From assembly GCA_003024785.1 (NCBI GenBank), contig PUQB01000281.1, forward strand, positions 186,001-250,000: a stretch of DNA of 64,000 bases, given 5' to 3'. Both the position numbers and the translations under genes were made by a program. This document shows, piece after piece, positions 21,940 to 36,944 of this stretch; the stretch's first letter is position 1, and each line of letters starts with the position of its first letter. The notes beneath the pieces are model-generated. The model was not told the DNA's origin. It made no database searches and saw only the letters and a list, made by a program, of their open reading frames with translations. The DNA is from Selaginella tamariscina. Its lineage: Eukaryota > Streptophyta > Lycopodiopsida > Selaginellales > Selaginellaceae.

Positions 21940-24900
21940 CTAACCGCACTGCTTGTTAATAACATGGAGAGAGTCACGGTAAACCTCGCATCTGTTACGG
22001 TGCCTCTCAACAAACTCTCGCAGAAACTCGTCGTCCTTAATCTCCCTAACCACCGGACAAAGCTCCTCCGATTTTAAGCTATGCAAGTCGTCGGTGTTAA
22101 ATCCGTTGTCAAGCAAAGCAGTCGCTAACAAGTTCTTCTTTAACAGACTAAAGTGCTTCCTCACCTGTAAATAGCCTTTGTTAGTATACAATCTTCATGT
22201 TGGGTATACACAAAACACATGCACATGTAATTATATACATAGAGATATATGTATACTAGAAAGATATCCACAAACAATCACAAACATATATTATATGCCT
22301 AAATAGTTAGATATGCTCCTTTAATAACACACACCCACACCCACACCTACACACACACACACACACAACACACACACACACACATAATATATGACCTCAT
22401 TCGTGTCGCTTGCCAGTAGCCTGTACACATGAACCTTTTTCTTCTGTCCAATACGGTAAGCTCTGCTAACTGCCTGCCTCACCGTTGCTGGATTCCATGC
22501 CTCATCCAGAATCACAACTCTAGACGCGCACCAATGAGATCCCTTCACCACACGCTCTTGTAGAAGCCAGTAGAACTTTTGCCTATGTTGAATCATAAAA
22601 CAAGTTAACATTATTAAAAACTGAATACCTTCCTGTAATTTTTTAAATTCAATAATGAACACGATATATATATATATACACACACACAAGTCAATCTTCA
22701 CGTATATGTATACGTGATCAAAATTATTCACAGTTTTCTAACTATGCATATTCTATCTTATCTATACTTTCTACATTTTGCATGACCTCTCTCCAAAACA
22801 GGGACATAACAGGTACTTAATTATATTTATAAGCATACCTTGCTTTTAGGTGCATTAAACTGGTCTATGATCCACTGTCTGCGTTCCATTTCCGTATCTC
22901 CATCCATGCGGAAAAGCTCGTTGTTATCCGACCATCCAAATCTCTCCTGAATATAAGAGAAAGGAGTTACAGCTCGTAGCATGCATATATACAACATATC
23001 TATATCAATCTATATGCATGCATAATATCTATAACCAATCGTTAGTGTAATAATAGTTAAATGCAAAAGCCACGAAGCTATATACATTAATTTTCGCAAA
23101 TTACCTTGAGCATCTGTTGAAGTAGGTTGAGCGGGTACCTGAACTGGCCGAAGATGATAACTCGTTCCTTGGTCTGCCCCACTGCCATGATAAGCTCCAT
23201 TATAAAGGCTGTCTTTATCCCCTCCCAAGGATCCTGATAAACAATATATATATTATATTATATATATATATATATATGAACATCTATCTATAGTATGTAT
23301 GTATGTACCTGAGCAGTGTACACGGGCTCTTCTGAAACAACTAAACACGGGTGCACACATGCTCTGGCAAGCCAGCCATCCATCTCCATATGTTTTGTGA
23401 ACTTTCTCGCTTTGACCATTCCTATGTGAGAGTCCGAGAGCGTGACTTCCAAAATGTATTCATCAAGTCCCGGAAGATTCTCGAGAACCTTTCCTCCGTA
23501 CCAATGAAGAAACGATGAAGTCAGTCTGCAGTACAAGTCCATTAGAAATCTGTGTTTGTTAGATATATTACATCTTTTGTATTGAAATGTGCAGCAAGCT
23601 AGTGCAAGTAAATAAATGCGCGCACACACGCACACACACAGTGCATCGCTGTGTATATGTAATTTTTGAACGGCAAAGCTATTTCGTAACCCTTTTACAC
23701 TTCAATTTTGACAAGCGTGTATCAAAGATCCATATGATGCGTTTGAAAAGACGTGTATCCACGTGTCTATATATTGGATTATATATTTATACACGCACAT
23801 GCTTATAAAGTAGAATATGCACATGTTTATAAAGTTATACACGCACATGTTTATAAAGTTATAAAACAAACCTGCGGAACATCTTGATGGCAGCAAGATC
23901 ACTGGGAACATCTTCCACCTGTACGTTCATTTCCTCTAAAACCTTCTTTTCAACTTCTTCCCTGAAATTAAGTACACGAAAGTTTTTTAACAAAAAAAAA
24001 ATAAACATAAACATACACATACATGTACAATCATATATACTGACGGATATTACTCACCTGAAGAAATATTTTTCGAGAGCCTCTCGCGTTTTATATCCTT
24101 CGTAATTCTCCACAAACCTGTCATAAACTACATTAACCATAGAAATACACACATTGTATACATTTATCTGTGTGTACATGGCTAACAAATGTCGCATATG
24201 TACGCACATTCGCAAGTGTACGAGCATATAAGGTAGGCCATATATAATCAAATATTATAATGCTTATAAAGATATTGTTTCATACTTTCGAATTGTGCTC
24301 TACATTTAATACTCATTATTATAACAATGCACACGGACTATATACCTAACAAACTCCGGGAAGTTAGAGAGGAAATTAGGCCTGCAAAGCTTAAATAAGT
24401 TGAAAAGCTCGTCCGTGTTGTTCTGGAAGACGGTCCCTGAAAGGAATATCCTCCTTTGCGTCTTTATTTTCTTCAAACTGTCCCAAATCCTCGTCTTCTC
24501 CGTGCGTGCATAATGCGCCTGTGCCAAGCATTATAGCCTTGTACATATGTATACATATGCATATATGTATGCATGTGTGCATATGTACACAGACTTATAA
24601 CACACACAATACAACGCACAAAAATGTTCTGTATTTGGCACAGTCAAATGCACGATGATCATTTAGGAGCTGCCATTCGATTACGAGCCATTTATTTTTT
24701 AATTATTATCGTGTCAATATATACATACACAATTCAACGTATATAATAGCCATGAATATTAATGCCCGTGAATAATAATGATAATGACTGAATGCCAGGC
24801 ATACATTATGTGTGCATAAATACCTCATCAACAACTAAGATATCTGCCGATTGAAGCATCTCGCGGACAAAATAACAATCATTCGGTTCATCTCCTTGTA

Positions 24901-27109
24901 AATCTCCGTTAAGCTTTGATTCCCAATAAGTTTAGAGAGAAGCTGTGGCGTTATAAGCAACACGCCTGCTCCAAAACAATTTGAAATAGCTACGATTTAC
25001 ATAATGAATAACAGATCATATATGTGCAATCAATAGCACAAAATATAGCTTAGCAATACCTGCTTCATTTGTCCACTTTGAAAGCGTGTTAAGCTTGGAA
25101 GCCTGTCCAGCGTTCAGAATATAGATATTGATTGGGTCGATTTCCCAGTTTCTGAATTCCCTCTCCCATTGCTGGAGCATTCTTTGGAGCTGTGATTAGA
25201 GCGCGAATCGTCGGAAATGTTGCAAAACAGCTATTTAAGAAGCTTATTACCAGGAACGTCTTGCCTGTTTAAAATTCAAATTGTAAGGAATATTTACTGC
25301 CATCCTAATTACATAGTTATCATATGTATGTTGTATAGATATAATTTGTATATCAGGTAACGTGAATGGCGGTGCCAAATTTGTTAAAATGCTTATGCAC
25401 TTTGCCATAAACAGCAAAATGTTCTGATACGCATAACCTATCTAAACTGCTATACATTATAAAGATATATGAGCATTTCATTTATAGATCCTTACATGTG
25501 CTAAAACGTGTATAAATCCATTGAAGAAAAGAAGGTAACTTCAAATGACTTAGCATAAAGTCCGTATATAAATAAATGTCACAATACAAAACAATATGAC
25601 TATATGCAGTTATATTTACAAATATCAACCAGATACAAACATAGTACATTCCTTCTTTTTCTCTCTTTCTATATAATATACTTCAGAAACGACTTACCTG
25701 TTCCCGGAGCATGATTGAGAAACACGCCCTGTGGATTTTTGCCGAGAAGATGCTCGGACATGAAACGGAATCCTTCTTTCTGGTGCTCATGCAAGACTTC
25801 TGCATGACGCTCGTGGGGAACCAGAGCCTCTATTTCTACATCGATCTGATCCTCGAGTTGTGGAATGGACAGGTAGTCGTCGTCATCACTTACACGTTTC
25901 TTCTTTGTGCTTGGTCGCGTTGGTCTCCGTAGCTGCATACAATAAGTTGGTTTTAACTAAGTTTAATAACGAATGCATACATATTTCTATGTACATTCTA
26001 TTTCTATGTATATGTGAATTTTAGTTAAGATAGCAATAAACTTTGCACACCTCGAAAATCCCAGTGACAAGCTGAGCTACCCAACCACATAGCATGCAGA
26101 CTTTCCCAATATCTTCTTTGAAAGAGAAATCATGCTCGCATCCTCTTCCACGTCTTGTTGTTCCGCATTTCGCTTCTGCAATCATTATTGAGAATTAGAC
26201 TGAAATATAGTGTGGAACTATTATACTTACCTATATCATACTCTGTGTGTGTGCGATATATGAATATTCGGCAGAAGTAAATGCTTGATAAAAGAAGCAT
26301 CTTTCTACAGAAAATAAGAAAGCTTCAAAACCCCAACTAGCAAAACACGGAATCCGAAGACCCAAACAAGCAAAACAAATGGAATGCAGTAAAACGAGCA
26401 AAGAATGACATACCAGGTTCCGATCAGTTCTCTCTCAGAAAAGCCAAGTCCGCATCACGCCATAGCTGGGCGAGTTCATCTTCCTCCTCTTCTTGCTTTT
26501 CCTCCTCAAGCGTCTCCCATTGCATATCCAGACTATCGGGAAATCGGAAAACCTCCTCATTATCGGGCTTCTGAGCCGGCTTGCTTACCTTGTTCTTGAC
26601 CTTCGGCTTCTGCCGCCGCTCTTCTTGCAAAATCCATGCCGCGACCTTCTGGTCCATCCGTCTTCATCCGGATTATTTCCGCCTTTCAAAAGAGCGATCT
26701 TTGCCACTTCTTCATCGATCTTTGCATCCAAACAGAGATTTTACCGATTCCGTCATCTCCTAGAGAGATTTGTAGCCGAAAGAGAGATTTTCGTCATCTC
26801 GTCTTCCATACCGCAAATCTTTGTAGGGATTTTAGTGACTTCTTCTTCTTCTCCGAAGATCTTTGCGGCGGCAGTAGTGATTCTTGAGCTTCTTGGAGAC
26901 GAGCCGTGATCCGAGACTTGAAAATCTGCTGCAACCCGTGTAGATTCATGCCGCGCGGTAGATACATTGCCGCTATCTGTAATCTTGGAGCTCTTACCTG
27001 ATTGATCCGAGGCACTACTGCTGCGTCGTCCAGGAGAAGAGAGTATCCGGATTAGGTTACTACCTACCGCTTGAAACTTGCGCGTCTCCTCCCTGTAATT
27101 CCTCACCAT
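21940..27109 (-). CDS. SNF2 chromatin-remodelling ATPase, DRD1/CLASSY type
   Basis: A SWI/SNF2 family ATPase resembling plant DRD1/CLSY proteins, which act with RNA polymerases IV and V in RNA-directed DNA methylation. About 14 exons run from 27109 leftwards. The acidic N-terminal part is followed by a zinc-ribbon-like segment ([20 protein letters not shown], near 26090) typical of this clade. Walker A reads HAPGTGKTFL, split by the intron at 25.3-25.7 kb. The DEAH box is ILVVDE plus AHYA, also split by an intron (24.5/24.83 kb). Further motifs are [39 protein letters not shown], and, in motifs [13 protein letters not shown] and [17 protein letters not shown]. The reading frame changes within exons near 26.66-26.75, 25.18, 24.92 and 22.53 kb, so the gene is either decayed or carries base-calling errors. 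The domain order is complete, which favours the latter. Confidence 0.8.
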
Positions 27110-27324
27110 TTCTGCTCCACAGAAATAACAAAATGCGGACTGCGGCCGGCCCGGCCTAGCATGAAAGCTCTAGTCTCGTGTCAAACCTCTGCATTTTGCA
27201 TAAACCCTAGTGTGAAACCTCAAACATTATATTTTATTCTTAATTAATTAAGATTTACTTCGAATAAATAACTTTTGTACACTACAGTCGTCACCGTTAA
27301 TATTACTTATAATATATAATGTAT

Positions 27325-28791
27325 TAATTTGAAGCTATAGAAGCTTTCTTGATAAAAGATTTTAAGTTCATGCAGGAGCTACCACACTCCTTAAACACCT
27401 CAGCAGCTTGTTCCTTCATCTTCCTTGCAGTGGACCTCATCTCGTTTCCCTGTATGGCGGCCTTCACAACTCGTTCTACATCCTGTGCAGATACGATTCC
27501 ATGCTCATCCTCGCAAACCTCGACCCCGATGTGCAGCCCGTCCACTATATACCTGCACGCGGTGGGCTGGTCCGCGAGGAAAGGCCAACATATCATCGGA
27601 ACACACCGAGCGAGACACACTCGATGACAGAGTTCCAACCGCAGTGCGTAAGAAACGCACCGATTTGCTCGGTGTTTCGAATCTCCTGTTGGTTCACCCA
27701 GCTGTGCACGACCAACCCGCCGGTGCAGCCGTCCGAGCGAGCGAGTGTGACTTGCTGTGCGACGGAGGGATCGTCAACACCCACAAGAAGCTACATCCGC
27801 TCGCTTCTAGTTCCTTTGCAAGCTCTTGTTCTTCGGGAAGAAACTCCCAGCTTCCAAAGCTTGATGTACACGACAGAAGATTCCGGTTTGGAATCTAGCC
27901 AGCTTGTGTACGTCACTCTCATCTTCTGGCTGCGGAACACCGTAGATTCCACGGAATGCATAATGATCAACGGTCCCACTGTGTGCCTGAACTGAACGGA
28001 GGGCATCCACAGGTGACGATTCCAGCTCGTAAAACGTGTTGAGAAGAATGCCGTCGGATTCCAACAGCTTCTTGTGCCAGAGATCCTATAACAAAGAAAC
28101 ACAAGTTATATACGCATATGTATTCTCTCTCTAGACCTGCATTGGGAAGTAAAACTCATTTGAGTCCCACACGAACTGCGTCACGTCTTTGGGGTATAGA
28201 GTGGGTAATCCAGGAACACAATCTGCTGCTTGGATCTCTCACTGGAAACACACCGGAGGCCACCAGATCCTCATGGTACGCCAGGCACATGAAGCAGGCG
28301 GATCCGTGTACAACACGTACCTCGGAACACGGAATTTTGCGGGACGCAGTCCAAGGCAATGTGAAATCACTCACAAGGCAGACAGGTCGCGTTGTCGAGT
28401 TACATAGCTTGTCCAGGAGCTTCTCTAGAGCACGCTCCTCATCTGGGTACTCCAGTTGCAGTTGATCCTTGTGTAAGTCTCCTGTTCTTGTGGATGCGCC
28501 TCTAACACGAACAGGATGTCGACGCATCCAAGGAGGATCATCGTTCGTGTCAGAGTCATCCAGAACTGCGAATTCTACGTCCAGATCCGAGAACACGGAT
28601 CTCTGTATGGAATCCAGAGCTGCCTTTGTCTGGAAAACCACTGTTACCCAAACTTCCCCTGTGGCAGACAGGACCCGAGCCAAGCCGATCATCGGCGTCA
28701 TGTGTCCCCTTCCAAGTGCTGCACAGAGTACCATGTGTACTTTGTTCTTCCTGGATCGGCATAGCTCCTCTTCTGCCATGGCCAGGATCAC
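27325..28791 (-). CDS. Family-1 UDP-glycosyltransferase (UGT), frame interrupted
   Basis: A GT1 enzyme that moves sugar from a UDP-sugar to a small acceptor in the cytosol. Exon 1 (28137-28791) begins MILAMAEEELCRSRKNKVHM and has the GRGHMTPMIGLARVL acceptor-side signature. The intron is 28086-28136. Exon 2 carries the C-terminal UDP-binding PSPG region: SWVNQQEIRNTEQIGAFLTH, then HCGWNSVIECVSLGV, then PFLADQPTACRYIV. The frame changes near 28.40, 28.22, 27.85, 27.78 and 27.60 kb, so no continuous protein can be read. The position just 3' of the ATPase gene start, on the same strand, has no obvious meaning. The acceptor cannot be predicted. Confidence 0.75.
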
Positions 28792-28992
28792 TGTGTCAAC
28801 TTTTAAATTCCATGGAGAATATCCTACTGCGTGAATATTTTATTCCAATTGTAGTACACGTGGTGAGGTTATCTATCACTTAATTCTTAGCAATAGCCGT
28901 TGTGGGTATATGCTGGACACGCACGCACGCGCACGCGCACGCACAATAAGATGTTCCAATAGAACTTATTAAAGCTTACACTCCGGAATTCA

Positions 28993-29168
28993 TCACTTCA
29001 TTTTAGCCTCAGTAAAAAGAACGTGCTTATTCACCCGAGGATCATACTTAACAAGCTCGATCTTGTGCGGCGTCCGACGTGGATTCTTGGACGTCACATA
29101 AAAGAAGCCCGTATTTGCTGCAGAGATCAGCCTGATCAAATGCGCCCAGTCTTCTTCCCCTTCGCCAT
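28993..29168 (-). CDS. Organellar ribosomal protein bL33
   Basis: A 58-residue bL33 protein of the large subunit of the bacterial-type ribosome, of the kind encoded in plant nuclear DNA for mitochondria. It starts MAKGKKTGR; the rest reads [40 protein letters not shown] and LFTEAKMK, which matches the family to the last residue. Start and body lie in different frames because the stretch GCATTTGATC is one T shorter than needed; the span of 176 bases is exactly one short of 59 codons. Because the protein is otherwise perfect, I read this as a base missing from the assembly. No intron is seen. Confidence 0.85.
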
Positions 29169-30221
29169 GCCCGCAGAAACCCTAGTCAGGTAATAATTTG
29201 ACCGTTTAAAATTTGAATTTGAAATTGGAAACATTCAGAAGTCCATATATGCAAATATGTGACAAAGTGTTACGATACATACGCTATTTGCATACAAATA
29301 AGCATAAATTTGAAGAAGATGAAGTCGAAACCTCATTAGTTTAATGTAAACTAGTATAATCTAATTCAAATGACTGGATCAAAGGTATAGAAGCATCAAA
29401 GCAATGCCTATAACTAAAAATCTCTGGCGGCATATCAAACATGCATATTCTCAACTCTTCTTCACTGTCCAAGCGAGGAATAGAACCGAACACAGTCATT
29501 ACTGGTTCTGCAATTGGGCATCGAGGAACCTCATTGTTAAACCATTAAAGGGATTATAACTTGTCAATTTAATATGAAAATATATTAAGTCCATTTCATA
29601 ATTATAAGACAAACATGACTAGTTTAATTGTAACATGGCAAGGTTTGAATCAACGAATTAACATTTTATTAGAACCTTTGAAGTATTTAACCCACAAACA
29701 GAAATACAATTTGAAAGGTTTGTCCTGAATTTATTTAATTTTTAATTTGATAACCATTGTATAACCAAAATTGATGCATTGACTAGTTGTTGACTCTATG
29801 CTTGACCGTTGTTGACCAATATTTAACATTAACTGGATTCCCATTTTATTTTTACCAGGAGAAACCATAAACTAATAGCATTCATTAACTGAAAAAGTTT
29901 AGCTGTCTCTTCTTGTCTTCAATGGTCTTCAAAATTGGCCCCCGTACAAATGGACATACTCATGTTTCTCTCTCTTATGTTACAGATATCGCAATGCATA
30001 CATTTCCCTTATGTTTGACTGTTTATACACATTAGCCCAGTTATAATGTAACAGTTTTAAATCATTAATCATATTAATAGATCTGTGTTACATTATCAAA
30101 TATTGTTATGTTCTCATATAAAAGTACTAACTGTTTAGTAGTGATATATGCATCTAACAATCCGGAAGAGTCAAACTTAGCTACTGTACATAGCTGGTTA
30201 CAAGTCGTTGTTTACCTGTCA
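29169..30221. other. Spacer with one possible orphan exon
   Basis: AT-rich. A minus-strand open stretch at 29366-29540 ending in TGA reads CPIAEPVMTVFGSIPRLDSE then EELRICMFDMPPEIFSYRHC. It has balanced amino-acid use and could be a terminal exon or a transposon remnant. I cannot recognise it and find no companion exons. Confidence 0.3.
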
Positions 30222-32201
30222 TCACGAGAATTCTCTGCCTTTCAACACGAACACGCATATCATTGTCCAAACTGCAAGTAAGTCCATCAGCTTATAGTGT
30301 GTGCGTGTATGTGTATGGTGACATGTTCGTTGCCTTAATCTATAGTTAATATGAAACAAGCAACACAGGCTTATACTTACTGTACACTATTGCTGCAAGC
30401 CACTCGTTTATAACCTTCACCCAAACACTTGCCCACCCAACGTCTATGCTCCATCTATATCGTCAGCAGGTTAAATAGTTTATGAACATAAGGAAATGTT
30501 ATGTTAATGTACGTACTTATGCATGGTTTGATGAAGATTCCATCCCGTGAACAACATGGCAAAGTACATCGCACCCATCGCAAAAACAAAATGAAAGAAT
30601 CCATAGCTGTAAGGTATTTCATTGTCTGTTTGTTCCTCACTCTTAGGTAACTATCACGGAAGAACGTGTTAGAGAGAGAAGGGGGGGGGAGAGAGAGAGA
30701 GTACCGTGAAAGACTTTGAATCTGTTCCTGTAGAAAAAGTTGCAAGAATGATTGCAAAGAAAGCCACGAGGAAGCTCTGTCAGTTTAATATAAACAGATT
30801 AATTAGACAACATGTGCACAACGGTTTCATATATAATACGTACCACGACGGTTAGCCAATCTGCCCTTCCAGTTTGTCTTGGCCTTGTGTTACAAAGTTC
30901 AGAGACAGGTTCACTACAAAATAAATAAATTAGCAACGCATAGTTACATATATGCATATACATGTGTATGTACACACACAATGATTCTAAGACTTACCTC
31001 ATGATTGCAGACCAACAGAGGAATACAAGGTAGATGGAAATGAGCCCTGATGTAAGCAAGCCAGCATTTACCTGGAAAATGTACGTGAACATATTCAGAC
31101 TGAATATACTCATAAATCTCTCTCTTTCTCCCTCCCTCTCTCTCTCTCTACACACACACATACACATACACACACGCACACACACACACCTTCGAGTGCA
31201 AAGAAATGGCAGACACAACCAGAATAAGAACCAGTGTCCATGTGATGAAGAAGATGTTCACACTACATGAAGCTCGTGGAGAGAACCATATGTACATGAG
31301 AATGATTCCTATAAAAGACATTAGATAAGAGCCCACTGCAATCACCACCAATGGTATCTGGCTGCACACATTCAAAGAATGTACGCTTAATGTTATGATA
31401 TTTATTTAATATTCAGATACGTATTGTGTGTGTGTGATGTACTCACCAACGCCGTGCATTACGTTCAGAAAGCCATTCTTCATTCCACCAGTAAACGAAA
31501 TTAATGACACTAAGGAGCTGAATTATTAGAAAAATACTGCAGCAAAAATAATAAATGTTAAATGTTAATATCTAAAACATTAATATATTATGTCTTTACA
31601 AGTACATTAGATGCTCACTTACCCTGCTCCGAACCTGGCCATTTCACCTGCAAAGAGGATATATTAATACTATTAAATGCTTTAGTTCACCCAGCACTTA
31701 CCATACATCTGAATGAATGCTGACGGGATGAAAAATGGCAGTACCATTATAATCACCCAGAAGAGAGACTTCACTGGCCACCACCCTGAGTGCCAAGCAT
31801 CCCGTGGATCCTCAGGCTTTGACGTCCCAACAGTCGTCAGATACATCGTGAAGAAGAATATCTACACCTTAAGTCAAGGCAATATCTCTCTGAAAAACAT
31901 ATATATATACAATGTAGAAGACCTCTCTCTCTAGACATATATACAGACACATATATATGATAGTTTTCGAAGGATACAAAGCAGCCTAGGCTGACCCGTA
32001 GAACGCCTTCAGTACCCAAGCAATCATGACCTCCTTGGCATCCTTTCAAGTCTGCAAAAGAAAGGCATTAGAACACGCACGCACGGACGCACACCGAAAT
32101 GTAACAAACAAAACTCTTTTACAATACAGTAGTGACTAAATTGTAAGACCTTGTCTCTGTATGTATAGAGTTTTGTTTATGTTTTTGTATGTTCATAAGC
32201 T

Positions 32202-32232
<31 letters not shown>

Positions 32233-32431
32233 AAGAGAGATTGTAAAAGACACAAGACTTACAATGTAAAGAAGACAGAGCATCATGGCTGTAGTCCCTG
32301 ATCATCCATGCAAGCAAATTGGTAGAAGAAAGATAATTGCATATATGTAGCGAACATTCATTCGACTCGGGCCAACACAGGATTTCGCCAAACACGATTC
32401 AGAGACACACTCCAAGCAGCTGCAACGACAT
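30222..32431 (-). CDS. SERINC (TMS/TDE1) family membrane protein
   Basis: A serine incorporator family multi-pass membrane protein. The start is at 32431 (ATGTCG, leading into a Cys-rich N-terminus CLECVSESCLAKSC). About 12 exons follow: 32263-32431, 31978-32051, 31702-31861, about 31625-31648, about 31448-31534, 31190-31362, about 30997-31078, about 30846-30912, about 30706-30777, about 30520-30648, about 30370-30455 and 30222-30265. Signatures are GCQGGHDCLGTEGVLRVSLG, NFVYWWNEEW, FFITWTLVLILVVSAISLHS, VNAGLLTSGLISIYLVFLCW, SELCNTRPRQTGRADWL, YGFFHFVFAMGAMYFAMLFT and DVGWASVWVKVINEWLAA. Two single-base shortfalls are visible in the first exon; the others join well. Plant SERINCs are poorly characterised; a lipid or serine-related role is inherited from the animal and yeast literature. 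A rearranged genomic copy of its middle lies at 50.5-51.75 kb. Confidence 0.85.
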
Positions 32432-33647
32432 ATTCCGTGCTCTTTAACCACTCAACACATCTGTAAAGAGCAATGTAGATAGTTTATGAAGGAGTAAAAC
32501 AGCAATTTTAAGCTATAAAACAAAGAACACATTTAAGTACTAAATCTCAGAGTAGGAACGGAAGAGATTCTCATTGACCTAAAAACAGAAAACCCATTAA
32601 TGGCATCTACATTGTTTCACAGTAAATGCAATGGCAAGAACATGGATTTAAATGCCTGTCTTTAAACAAGAAGATCTTCAAGAACAAGAAGTCAGAGACG
32701 ATCTGAACATGATTTTCTGCCAGGAATTGCAAGAATCTGCGCAATTCAGCTGCCGTACAAACAATACACAAACCTGTTGGTGAATCGCTGCAGAACTGTA
32801 TGAGAAGAGCTGTAATTCAGCAGTTTTCTAAGGGATCTGCATTCCTGTGTGCCATTGCCAAGAGGAAAGTAGTGTTAAACGAATATGTTAGGTTTAATGT
32901 TTGTTTATTCAATTGTTCTTCTTCGTCTTCCAGCTTGCGTGCTCTGCAAGGGACTTGGGCCATGGCCATTTGGCCACATCTTCATTTGTACGGAACAGGT
33001 CCAAAGTATAAAATACCCTATATTTGACATTTACATATGTACCCTTAAAAAACTTTATTTTGACTGTCAAAATAATAATATGTATATTTAATTCATAACT
33101 ATTTAAAATAAAATAAAATAAAGTTTAGTAAGTATTAATATTAAAAAAATTCATAATAACAAATGTTAAGAAATGACATATTTATTAAATAATTATATTA
33201 TATTGCACTGTAGAGCACTATATATGTTTAATTGAGTGCATTTTGGAGGTAAATATAATAAACACAAATTAATTATAAAAGTTCACATCTCTTTCAAGTT
33301 TTATTAGTTTTTAATATATATATAGTAAAAATACATAAAAGTTTAAACTTAAATTTTAGATAAATATGTAAATTAAAAATTTTAGGGGTATATGATAAAT
33401 TTTATTCCCTTATATTAATCGCATATTCTGATTAAAATTTCATTAAAGATAGAAATAAATTCTTCTGAATTTAAATTTTATAATAAAATAATAAACATAA
33501 CTCGTTGAAATAAAATATTTTATGTAAACAAAAACCTTTGAATATAATTTAATTAAAAAATCCATATAACAAACTCAAATTCTTTTAAAGAGATAACATC
33601 AGTTTTTATCAACGACAGGGATTTTTCGATGCTATCAATGGCTGTGA
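32432..33647. other. Spacer holding MITE-like repeat copy B
   Basis: 32432-32995 shows no gene but is less AT-rich and may be SERINC leader and promoter. The rest is AT-rich repeat. Confidence 0.6.
32995..33415. mobile_element. MITE-like AT-rich repeat, copy B
   Basis: Homologous to 16.2-16.65 kb. Left end ATTTACATATGTACCC, right end GGGGTATATGATAAATTTT in inverted relation. No coding capacity. Confidence 0.45.
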
Positions 33648-36458
<2,811 letters not shown>

Positions 36459-36739
36459 GATTCAATTACAAGCTACAGATTAAATGTTTAACCTATAGTT
36501 TAATTAATTAAATTATTAGTACCCATTTTATAAAGCAATGAAACCAAGGAAGAGTTGGTGAGGTCAAAGAAAATAAGCAATAACCAGTAAGTGTATGAAG
36601 CACCATGGTCAAAGACGATACAATAAAAATTAATTTATTTAATAAATGGGAAAAAACATGTTTGCAGCTACTAAAGTTAACTCCGGAGTTCGATTCCCAT
36701 AAGTTGTAAATTATAAACTAATACTTTGTAAGTTTTAAA

Positions 36740-36870
36740 GGTATCTGAGGTTGATAACATGGTAGGGTGTGTCCAAGTTCTGCTGTCTGTGTGTATGCTG
36801 GCAGATATGTAGGAATACCTGACCATCTGATAGTGCCTCAACTTTTGTAGAGGGAATCGGAAAGTTTAAG
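36740..36870 (+). pseudogene. FBT last-exon fragment, left half of a duplicate
   Basis: Matches 13199-13375 of the FBT gene (GGTATCTGAGG, GGTAGGGTGTGTCCAAGTTC, GTGTGTATGCTGGCAGATAT, TTTTGTAGAGG) with internal deletions. It breaks off at AAGTTTAAG, where the copia element begins; the copy resumes beyond that element. Confidence 0.8.
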
Positions 36871-36872
36871 AT

Positions 36873-36944
36873 ACTTGCCACACACACATTAGGGCTTCCC
36901 TTCTCTATCCGCTACACGGTGCACTTTTATCCCAATTTGTCTCA
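36873..36944 (+). repeat. 5' LTR of the copia fossil
   Basis: Shares CTTGCCACACACATTAGGGC and a TGTCTCA end with the 3' LTR; its extreme left end is lost or diverged. Confidence 0.65.

Noticed and set aside
26405-28834. Plus-strand open frames of 60-195 codons over the SNF2 and UGT genes
   Set aside because: They are antisense to exons with recognisable minus-strand domains.
36680-36720. GGAGTTCGATTCCCATAAG as a tRNA T-arm
   Set aside because: No acceptor stem, D-arm or anticodon arm can be found around it.
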